Assembly: GCA_002715035.1 (NCBI GenBank)
Contig: PAXB01000035.1
Location: forward strand, 34,046 to 39,477
DNA: 5,432 bases
DNA from: Fidelibacterota bacterium
GTDB lineage: Bacteria; Fidelibacterota; Marinisomatia; Marinisomatales; TCS55
Direction: 5' to 3'
Position numbers and translations under genes: made by a program. The notes beneath the pieces were generated by a model. That model saw only the letters and a list, made by a program, of their open reading frames with translations, searched no databases and had not been told where the DNA came from. This document shows, piece after piece, positions 1-5,432 of the stretch (position 1 is its first letter; every line of letters begins with the position of its first letter).

Positions 1-119
1 TTATTCGATATGATTATAATAAATCGGATACCATTGATTTACTGGAAAAACGGCAACCGCCATTTTACCAAAATTTACAAAATACCGTTCAATACGCTAC
101 CATACGAAACGACCTTTAA
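1..119 (+). CDS. 3' end of an unidentified upstream gene (partial)
   Basis: The reading frame starting at base 3 is open from the left edge to a TAA at 117-119 and encodes 38 residues, ending in YATIRNDL. The codons look like real coding sequence: many begin with a purine and end in T or C (GAT, AAT, ACC, ATT), and the peptide is hydrophilic and mixed in composition. Frame 2 is closed early. Frame 1 is also open, to a TAA at 139-141, but reads as a less natural peptide, so frame 3 is preferred. The gene would end 49 bases before the cysteine desulfurase on the same strand, so it could be in the same operon. Too little is visible to assign a family, and I do not recognise it. Confidence 0.5.
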   Translation, partial: IRYDYNKSDTIDLLEKRQPPFYQNLQNTVQYATIRNDL

Positions 120-168
120 GGTCAACCTCATTTCCATGTAATTTCTTTTTCTCAATTGTCATAAAATT

Positions 169-1284
169 ATGCCATATTTCGATCATAGTGCCACCACGCC
201 GATTCATCCGAAAGTTTTGAAAAAAATGATAGATGTGGCTCAACAGCATTTTGGGAATCCATCCAGCGTTCATGCTTCCGGGAGAAAATCCAAAGCCATT
301 ATAGAAGAAGCTCGGCGAACTATTGCCGCTGCTATCCATGCATCTCCATCTGAAATTATTTTTACCGGTGGAGGCACTGAAGCAAATAACATGGTATTGT
401 GGACTTTAATTCAATCGGAGAAAAAACATATAGTAACCTCTTCCATTGAACATCCGGCTATTCTCACCGTTTTGGAAAAACTGGAACCCATGGGAATATC
501 CTTTACGGTTCTCCCTGTAAATCACCAAGGTCGAGTTGACCCGAAAATATTAGAAAAGTCCATTCAATCCAATACAGGACTCATATCCATTATGATGGCC
601 AATAATGAAGTTGGGACTATACAATCCATCACCGAACTCATAGAAATGACCCATAATCATGGGATCCCATTTCATTCAGATGCAGTACAAACATTAGGGA
701 AGATTGCCCTTTCAGTACAGGATATTCAGGCAGATTTTATGAGTTTTTCGGCGCATAAACTCTATGGACCCAAGGGGGTTGGGTTTTTATATAAAAGAAA
801 GGGGTTGCCTCTAAGTCCTCTCATTATTGGAGGTGGTCAGGAGGGCAAGCATCGTGCTGGGACGGAAAATGTTTCAGGAATTGCCGGGATGGGAGAAGCG
901 GTTCGACTGGCTTCAGAAAATTTATCCAAACGCATGAACCATCTTGAAGCATTAGAAACTGTATTCATCACACATTTGAACCGTGAATGCCATAATGCTG
1001 TAATTAATGGATGCCCAAACCATCATTTACCTGGCGTTATCAGTGCATCCTTCCCCGGTTATAAAAGTGATATCCTGCTGGCAAAGTTAGATCGCTTAGG
1101 CATGGAAGTTTCCAGTGGTTCTGCTTGTGGATCGGGATCCATCAAACCCTCGCCTGTTTTGGAAGCAATGGGTATTTCTGACTCACAAAACATTTCCACC
1201 CTTCGATTCAGTTTCGGCCGTGATAACACAGAACAAGAAGTGATCGAACTCGTGAAGGCCTTGGGTCAATTCGCCAATGGGTGA
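169..1284 (+). CDS. Cysteine desulfurase, group I (IscS/NifS/YrvO-like)
   Basis: This PLP-dependent enzyme takes sulfur from L-cysteine as an enzyme-bound persulfide, releasing alanine, and passes it to acceptor proteins in the cytoplasm. The 371-residue length is slightly short of E. coli IscS. Visible landmarks are the N-terminal FDHSATTP motif (residues 4-11), TGGGTEANN (66-74), the PLP-stacking His95 in SSIEHPA, ANNEVGT (144-150), HSDAVQ (169-174), the Schiff-base Lys197 in SFSAHKLYGPKG, and RAGTENV (229-235). The catalytic Cys320 lies in SSGSACGSGS, the extended loop typical of group I. The ATG at 169 is chosen because a stop in the same frame lies at 139-141 with no other usual start between, and it places FDHSATTP at the usual distance. 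No Shine-Dalgarno sequence is seen. The 8-base overlap with mnmA suggests it supplies sulfur for tRNA thiolation, as YrvO does in Bacillus subtilis. A general Fe-S role (IscS/NifS) cannot be excluded, and no iscU is visible here. Confidence 0.95.
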   Translation: MPYFDHSATTPIHPKVLKKMIDVAQQHFGNPSSVHASGRKSKAIIEEARRTIAAAIHASPSEIIFTGGGTEANNMVLWTLIQSEKKHIVTSSIEHPAILTVLEKLEPMGISFTVLPVNHQGRVDPKILEKSIQSNTGLISIMMANNEVGTIQSITELIEMTHNHGIPFHSDAVQTLGKIALSVQDIQADFMSFSAHKLYGPKGVGFLYKRKGLPLSPLIIGGGQEGKHRAGTENVSGIAGMGEAVRLASENLSKRMNHLEALETVFITHLNRECHNAVINGCPNHHLPGVISASFPGYKSDILLAKLDRLGMEVSSGSACGSGSIKPSPVLEAMGISDSQNISTLRFSFGRDNTEQEVIELVKALGQFANG

Positions 1285-2365
1285 CCGAATCATCGTTGGA
1301 ATCAGTGGCGGTGTGGACAGTTCTGTCACCGCCCTCCTTCTTCAAAGACAAGGCTATGACGTGGAATGTGTTTTTATGAAAAATTGGGAGGGAGATGAGG
1401 ACGAATTTTGCACGGCTGAGGAAGATTATAAAGACGCCCTTGCAGTGTGCGATCATTTAGGATTGCCTCTTCGTAGTGTGAGTTTTTCTCAGGAATACTG
1501 GGATACAGTATTCAAATATTTTATTGATGAGTATAAAAGAGGACGTACGCCGAATCCGGATGTGTTGTGCAACCGTGAAGTCAAATTCAAGGCTTTCATG
1601 GATTATGCCTTAGAATTGGGGGCAGAAAAAATTGCCACGGGACATTATTCGATCATAGATGAATCGAATGGCGGTTTTAAACTTCTCAAAGGATTGGATC
1701 CGGGAAAAGATCAAAGTTATTTCCTTTATTTACTCGGTCAAGACGCGTTGTCAAAAAGTATGTTTCCTATCGGTGAAATTGAGAAAATAGACGTTCGTAA
1801 ACTGGCAGAAGAATCAGGGTTAGTGAATCATGCTAAAAAAGATAGTACCGGTGTATGTTTTATTGGAGAGCAGAAATTTTTCAAAGAATTTCTGAAAAAA
1901 TATATCCCTACAAATCCCGGTTTAATTGAAACAACCGATGGAAAGGAATGCGGAAAGCATGATGGTCTCATGTATTATACCATGGGTCAGCGAAAAGGAC
2001 TGGGCATCGGCGGTGGATATGGCAAACAGGAAGCGCCCTGGTTCGTGGCGGAAAAAGATTTAGACCGAAATGTCCTAATTGTGGCTCAGGGGCACAGTCA
2101 TTCTTCCCTCTATCACAAACAGTTAATGGCAGATCAGGTTCACTGGATTAATGGTTCCGTTCCCGAAAATTTGTCAGGGATATCCGCTAAAATTAGATAT
2201 CGTCAAGCTGATCAAATATGTGAAATAACTGAATTATCAGTAAATAAATGTACCGTGCGATTTGATAAACCGCAATTTGCAATCACTCCGGGACAGTCTA
2301 TTGTCTTTTATCATGGGAATGAATGTCTTGGGGGAGCCGTAATCGAGAATAGAAGTTTTCATTGA
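1277..2365 (+). CDS. mnmA: tRNA-specific 2-thiouridylase MnmA
   Basis: MnmA adenylates uridine 34 of the tRNAs for Lys, Glu and Gln and replaces its 2-oxygen with sulfur, giving the s2U part of the hypermodified wobble base. The 362-residue length is normal. The N-terminal PP-loop ATPase motif is SGGVDSS (residues 10-16), and the family motif FMKNWE follows at 33-38. Asp95 and Cys98 in NPDVLCNREVKF are the expected general acid and first catalytic cysteine. Cys194 in STGVCFIGE is the second, persulfide-carrying cysteine. GHY (122-124), DQSYFLY (145-151) and MGQRKGLGIGG (236-246) are further family signatures, and the C-terminal third is the beta-barrel domain. The start overlaps the last 8 bases of the desulfurase gene in another frame, which points to translational coupling. 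No Shine-Dalgarno sequence is visible. All key residues are present, so the enzyme should be active. Confidence 0.97.
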   Translation: MGDRIIVGISGGVDSSVTALLLQRQGYDVECVFMKNWEGDEDEFCTAEEDYKDALAVCDHLGLPLRSVSFSQEYWDTVFKYFIDEYKRGRTPNPDVLCNREVKFKAFMDYALELGAEKIATGHYSIIDESNGGFKLLKGLDPGKDQSYFLYLLGQDALSKSMFPIGEIEKIDVRKLAEESGLVNHAKKDSTGVCFIGEQKFFKEFLKKYIPTNPGLIETTDGKECGKHDGLMYYTMGQRKGLGIGGGYGKQEAPWFVAEKDLDRNVLIVAQGHSHSSLYHKQLMADQVHWINGSVPENLSGISAKIRYRQADQICEITELSVNKCTVRFDKPQFAITPGQSIVFYHGNECLGGAVIENRSFH

Positions 2366-2423
2366 AAAAATTCAAAATTGACTGGAACAAATACTATCTT
2401 TTCTTTGTATTTTAAACGTAACT
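2366..2423 (+). other. 58-base intergenic gap between mnmA and the secreted protein gene
   Basis: This is the longest non-coding stretch in the window and is strongly AT-rich. It contains TTGACT (2378-2383), a good match to a sigma-70 minus-35 box, but no minus-10 box at 16-18 bases: TACTAT (2392-2397) is too close and TATTTT (2408-2413) too far. There is no stable hairpin followed by a T run, so no terminator separates the two genes. A promoter for the secreted protein gene is possible but not shown, and read-through from mnmA is equally likely. Confidence 0.3.
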
Positions 2424-2888
2424 ATGAAGCCAATCATTAAAGGAATAACGACTTTTGCCCTACTTTCTGCTTTGGCACTCGGACAATTTCGTTCGCAATT
2501 GCCAATCCAGAGTGTTCCGGTAAACACACGTGGGCTATCCCACGCCCAGGGATTATCCTTACTCGACCCTAGTCGCTTTTCCATGAATCATAATTTTGGT
2601 ATGAATATGATGAGTTTTGGAGGCCAATCGATGTCAGTTGGTGCTTATACCAATCAAATGAATTATATGATAAAGGATAATTTGAATCTGTCTACCCAAT
2701 TTAGCTTAGCTTCACCTATGGGTGGTGTTAACCCCTATGCAAAAAATGGATTCGGTGGGTCTCAGATTTACTATGGCGCCAGCTTAGATTATCAACCCAC
2801 AGAAAATATCTTTGTGAAATTCAGCCTGAATAATTATCCCCGATATGGTTACGCCAGACCATACTCCAGCCTATATCATACGCGATAG
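2424..2888 (+). CDS. Secreted Met/Tyr-rich beta-strand protein of unknown function
   Basis: I do not recognise a named family. The 154-residue product begins with a clear Sec signal peptide: Lys2 and Lys6, a hydrophobic core at about residues 8-19, and likely cleavage after ALALG (about residue 20). No lipobox cysteine is present; the protein has no cysteine at all. The mature part has the motif AQGLSLLDPSRFSMNH (41-56) and then a Met-rich stretch with six Met between 54 and 82. Two hairpin-like units follow, each a strand, an NL or EN turn, then another strand: GAYTNQMNYMIKDNLNLSTQFSLASP and YYGASLDYQPTENIFVKFSLNNYP (the latter 117-139). These resemble pieces of an outer-membrane barrel. The tail is Tyr-rich and ends in YHTR, without the terminal aromatic of a typical BAM substrate. 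It follows mnmA by 58 bases, and its TAG shares one base with the next gene's GTG. Periplasmic or outer-membrane location is inferred. Confidence 0.85.
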   Translation: MKPIIKGITTFALLSALALGQFRSQLPIQSVPVNTRGLSHAQGLSLLDPSRFSMNHNFGMNMMSFGGQSMSVGAYTNQMNYMIKDNLNLSTQFSLASPMGGVNPYAKNGFGGSQIYYGASLDYQPTENIFVKFSLNNYPRYGYARPYSSLYHTR

Positions 2889-3454
2889 TGGCCAAGTTAA
2901 AACGCCGTAGATCATCCAAATTATTTTCACGTCCCCCTAAAAAATCCCGGGGAGGGAAAAAACGAATGAGCTTAGTCAATACAGGGATTGCTGTTATGTC
3001 TCTTTTATTGGTTGCCTTTATATTTTCTTTTTCTGGGAGACAAACCCAAAGTGGTGTCCCCATAGAAATTAAATTCCCTGCCCTACCAGACACTCCCAAA
3101 CTGGCTCTTGATATCTATGAAGAAAATCCAGTATTTGAGGTTGAAATTGAAATATTAAATGGCTGTGGTGAACCAGGCCTTGCAGCAAAATTTTCAGATT
3201 TATTAAGAAAAAAACAAGTGGATGTAGTCCGTTCTGAGAATGCAGACCATTTTGAATATGAAAAAACAATACTCATTCAAAGAAATGAAAATGTAGAAGG
3301 CATGAAATATGTTGCTAATGCATTGGGTTTTGATTTTGAAAATAATGAACGTATTATAACGTCAATTGATCCAAATATAGATGTTGATCTCACCTTGATT
3401 ATTGGTAAAGATTATCATTCGATATCGCCGATTCAATCTTATTTAAATTATTAA
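2888..3454 (+). CDS. Membrane-anchored LytR_C domain protein
   Basis: The 188-residue product has a very basic N-terminal tail (residues 1-26, rich in Lys and Arg), one transmembrane segment (about 29-48, TGIAVMSLLLVAFIFSF), a polar linker, and a C-terminal domain at about 83-179. That domain matches the LytR/CpsA/Psr C-terminal family (LytR_C): VEIEILNGCGEPGLAAKFSD, a central DVVRSENADHFEYEKT stretch, and the closing DVDLTLIIGKDY. The catalytic LCP phosphotransferase domain is absent, so it should not be called a LytR-type ligase. The orientation implied by the basic tail puts the LytR_C domain outside the inner membrane. The GTG at 2888 overlaps the preceding TAG by one base, which suggests coupled translation. 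An alternative ATG at 2966 follows a GGGGAGGG run and would remove only the basic tail. The biochemical role of stand-alone LytR_C proteins is not known to me. Confidence 0.87.
   Translation: MAKLKRRRSSKLFSRPPKKSRGGKKRMSLVNTGIAVMSLLLVAFIFSFSGRQTQSGVPIEIKFPALPDTPKLALDIYEENPVFEVEIEILNGCGEPGLAAKFSDLLRKKQVDVVRSENADHFEYEKTILIQRNENVEGMKYVANALGFDFENNERIITSIDPNIDVDLTLIIGKDYHSISPIQSYLNY
2949..2956 (+). promoter_or_regulatory. Shine-Dalgarno-like GGGGAGGG before an internal ATG
   Basis: Within the LytR_C gene, GGGGAGGG ends nine bases before an in-frame ATG at 2966-2968. It is the most Shine-Dalgarno-like sequence next to any start codon I examined here; the six assigned starts have none. Initiation there would give a 162-residue protein starting MSLVNTG, directly before the membrane segment. 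It may equally be a by-product of the codons for Arg-Gly-Gly in the basic tail. Confidence 0.3.
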
Positions 3455-3464
3455 ACTTAGTCCA

Positions 3465-3860
3465 TTGACAAATACTTCATCTGTTGCCGTTGTCACTTCC
3501 AGTGATTTGGCAGAACAAATTGCACAATTATCATTGGATATGAAGGGGGATCAAATCCTCAGCCTTGATGTGAGAAAATTGACAAGCATTACCGATTACT
3601 TTATTATTTGTTCAGCAGACACGGATATTCAAGTGAAGGGAATTGCTGATTCCATTCGGCAAAATACGGATCATAAACCTATCCGTATCGAGGGGCATGA
3701 ACAATTAAATTGGGTATTGCTTGATTATATTGATGTGATAGTCCATATTTTTCGAACCACCGAACGAAATTATTACCAGATTGAAAAACTTTGGGCTGAT
3801 GCGCCCACTATTGAATATTCAGATGACGATTTTACCACAGTTAATTCAATCACTGGCTGA
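3465..3860 (+). CDS. rsfS: Ribosomal silencing factor RsfS
   Basis: RsfS binds ribosomal protein uL14 on the free large subunit and blocks joining with the 30S subunit, lowering translation when nutrients run short. The 131-residue product shows the whole domain: LAEQIAQL (15-22), DVRKLTSITDYFIICSA (35-51), the QVKGIADSI helix (56-64), IEGHEQLNWVLLDYIDVIVHIF (about 75-96) and RNYYQIEKLWADA (101-113). The usual DYGD is DYID here, a mild change. The start is a TTG at 3465, ten bases after the previous stop. A stop in frame lies at 3444-3446, and the first in-frame ATG (residue 26) would remove part of the conserved N-terminal helix. A TTG at 3507, just before LAEQ, is the main alternative. No Shine-Dalgarno sequence is seen. 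The last 38 bases overlap argS in another frame. Confidence 0.95.
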   Translation: MTNTSSVAVVTSSDLAEQIAQLSLDMKGDQILSLDVRKLTSITDYFIICSADTDIQVKGIADSIRQNTDHKPIRIEGHEQLNWVLLDYIDVIVHIFRTTERNYYQIEKLWADAPTIEYSDDDFTTVNSITG

Positions 3861-5432
3861 TTCCCTTTCCGCCCTTGGGCTTCCAAAGCGGGATATAAAG
3901 CTAACTCCTCCAAATAATCCTGATTTTGGTGATTTTGCAACCAATGTGGCATTGACGCTAACCAAAGAAGCCGGCATACCCCCCATTCAAATTGCAAATA
4001 ATATCAAGGATCATCTTGGTGTTTCAGTAACGCTTATTGAAGAAATTACCGTTACGCCACCCGGATTTATCAATTTCAAAATAGCTCCGACCTATTATTA
4101 CCAAATTTTATCCGAAATATTAACAAACAATCAATTTGGGCGTGGTCTTTCCGGCAAAGGGAAAAAAGCCAATGTAGAATTTGTGAGTGCAAATCCAACT
4201 GGACCTCTTACTGTAGGGCATGGGCGGAATGCTGTCTTGGGTGATACCGTTTCAAATATTCTTGAATGGCATGGATATGATGTTACCCGGGAATATTATT
4301 TCAACGATGCGGGCCGACAAATGCGAATACTTGGGAAATCAGTTGAAACACGTTATTTTCAAATTTTAGGTCATGATATTGTATTTCCGGAAAATGGTTA
4401 TCAAGGGAATTATATTAAAAATATTGCACAAACCATTTTGGATAAAAAAGGAAAAAGCCTCTCGGCATCGGACCCTGTTTTTAAGGATCAAGCTGAAAAA
4501 ACCATTTTTGCTGATATCAAAAAAAGTTTAAATAATCTTGGTATCCATTTTGATCAGTTCACCAATGAAAAAACATTTTATGAGAATGGCGACATTGACC
4601 GATTTCTTGAAGAACTCAAAGCAAAAGACCTCATCTACGAAAAAGAAGGTGCTACCTGGTTTCGAGCCACTGCTTTAGGTAAAGATCAAGATCGTGTATA
4701 TATCAAAAGTTCAAGTGAACCTACCTATCGTGTACCGGACACAGCTTATCACAGAAATAAAATTGCCCGTGGTTTTGATCTCATTATTGATATTTTTGGT
4801 TCGGACCACACAGATACATATCCGGATGTATTATTGGCGTTGAATGCGCTTGGCGAAAACACAGACAATATTCGCGTCCTTATTTACCAATTTGTTACTT
4901 TGCTTCGTGGTGGAGAAAAAGTAAAAATGTCCACGCGAAAAGCTAACTTTGTCACTATGGATGATCTGGTCGATGAAGTCGGTGCAGATGTGGTCCGTTA
5001 CTTTTTTATTATGCGCGGTATGAATACACATCTAAATTTTGATTTAGATTTGGCAGCGGATCAATCTGAAAAAAACCCGGTATATTATTTGCAATATGCC
5101 CATGCGAGAATATGCAACATTATTAAGCATGGTGAAACCATGGGCATATCAACTAACAGTAATTACAATCCAACATTATTGGATAATCCGGCTGAGATTC
5201 GATTGTTGAAAAAGTTGGATCAGTTTCCATCCATGGTCGAAAATGTTCTCCAGACTCTGGAACCCCAAACTATCTCAACTTATTTGCATGATACAGCTAT
5301 TTATTTCCATAAATTTTATGCTGAATGTCGCGTGATTACGGATGACGCTGAATTGACAAATGCACGCATCGCCTTAGTGAGCGCCACTCGAATCATCCTC
5401 GCCAATGGATTGGGGTTGTTGGGAATTTCTTC
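3823..5432 (+). CDS. argS: Arginyl-tRNA synthetase (partial, C-terminal end cut by window)
   Basis: This class I synthetase charges tRNA-Arg with arginine. The window contains 536 complete codons with no stop. The last residues, ANGLGLLGIS, are the usual near-terminal motif of the family, so probably fewer than about 15 residues are missing. Domains in order: the N-terminal Add-1 tRNA-binding domain (about 1-90, with PDFGDFATNVA at 33-43), the Rossmann catalytic domain with SANPTGPLTVGHGRNAV (122-138) and FNDAGRQM (160-167), the editing-free insert, VLIYQFVTLLRGGEKVKMSTR (352-372), and the DALR anticodon-binding domain beginning near NPVYYLQYAHARI (418-430). In the HIGH position the sequence is TVGH, and the KMSKS position reads KMSTR. 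The ATG at 3823 is chosen because it gives the usual short lead before the first helix; ATG 3799 in the same frame is less likely. It overlaps rsfS by 38 bases and has no Shine-Dalgarno sequence. Confidence 0.97.
   Translation, partial: MTILPQLIQSLADSLSALGLPKRDIKLTPPNNPDFGDFATNVALTLTKEAGIPPIQIANNIKDHLGVSVTLIEEITVTPPGFINFKIAPTYYYQILSEILTNNQFGRGLSGKGKKANVEFVSANPTGPLTVGHGRNAVLGDTVSNILEWHGYDVTREYYFNDAGRQMRILGKSVETRYFQILGHDIVFPENGYQGNYIKNIAQTILDKKGKSLSASDPVFKDQAEKTIFADIKKSLNNLGIHFDQFTNEKTFYENGDIDRFLEELKAKDLIYEKEGATWFRATALGKDQDRVYIKSSSEPTYRVPDTAYHRNKIARGFDLIIDIFGSDHTDTYPDVLLALNALGENTDNIRVLIYQFVTLLRGGEKVKMSTRKANFVTMDDLVDEVGADVVRYFFIMRGMNTHLNFDLDLAADQSEKNPVYYLQYAHARICNIIKHGETMGISTNSNYNPTLLDNPAEIRLLKKLDQFPSMVENVLQTLEPQTISTYLHDTAIYFHKFYAECRVITDDAELTNARIALVSATRIILANGLGLLGIS

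Noticed and set aside
111..123. Perfect 13-base inverted repeat GACCTTTAAGGTC spanning the stop of the upstream partial gene, as a terminator or operator.
   Set aside because: The usable stem is only five base pairs with a three-base loop, and no T run follows directly. A palindrome of this size can occur by chance in AT-rich DNA.
97..339. Antisense open frame of 80 residues over the desulfurase start.
   Set aside because: It lies opposite a well-supported gene, and its product has no recognisable domain. The same reasoning removes the antisense frames at 1208-1456, 2372-2584, 2821-3099, 3069-3269, 3773-3997 and 4831-5031.
175..1656. Shared 11-base string TTCGATCATAG near 178 and near 1646, as a repeat.
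   Set aside because: It falls in different reading frames of two unrelated genes, is short, and has no further copies that I noticed, so chance is sufficient.
2362..2375. TTGAA-AAAA-TTCAA inverted repeat after mnmA, as a terminator.
   Set aside because: The five-base stem is nearly all A-T and no T run follows, so it would not form a stable hairpin.
2378..2413. TTGACT as a minus-35 box for a promoter before the secreted protein gene.
   Set aside because: No acceptable minus-10 box lies 15-19 bases downstream, so it is kept only as a note in the intergenic feature.
2888..3454. Calling this gene a LytR-family transcription attenuator or cell-wall ligase.
   Set aside because: Only the C-terminal LytR_C domain is present. 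The LCP catalytic domain with its Arg and Asp residues is absent.

Overview
This 5.4 kb window holds a compact, one-directional run of bacterial genes. All are on the + strand and are tightly packed, with overlaps of 8, 1 and 38 bases and gaps of no more than about 60 bases. The DNA is AT-rich. None of the six substantial genes has a convincing Shine-Dalgarno sequence at its chosen start, and two use GTG or TTG. Together with the ArgS sequence type (MSTRKANF signature, NPVYYLQYAHAR helix) and the secreted beta-rich protein, this suggests an uncultured or marine member of the Bacteroidetes/Chlorobi/Marinimicrobia (FCB) side of the tree. That placement is inference from recall, not a search result.

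Layout. Bases 1-119 look like the tail of an unidentified upstream gene. A 49-base gap follows. Next come a group I cysteine desulfurase (169-1284) and mnmA, the tRNA 2-thiouridylase (1277-2365), which overlap by 8 bases. After a 58-base gap, the largest in the run, comes a 154-residue secreted or outer-membrane-like protein of unknown function (2424-2888). Its stop codon shares one base with the GTG start of a membrane-anchored protein carrying a LytR_C domain (2888-3454). Ten bases on is rsfS, the ribosomal silencing factor (3465-3860). Its end overlaps by 38 bases with argS, arginyl-tRNA synthetase (3823 onward), which runs off the right edge with probably only a few residues missing.

How it fits together. 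Four of the six recognisable genes serve translation: sulfur supply and thiolation of tRNA wobble uridine, ribosome subunit silencing, and arginine charging. The two envelope proteins in the middle are coupled to each other and sit inside this translation cluster. This is mainly a housekeeping region. I see no mobile element, CRISPR array, RNA gene, phage gene or defence system, and nothing that clearly amounts to a new system. The most open questions are the unknown secreted protein with its coupled LytR_C partner, and the desulfurase-MnmA pair as a possible self-contained thiolation module.
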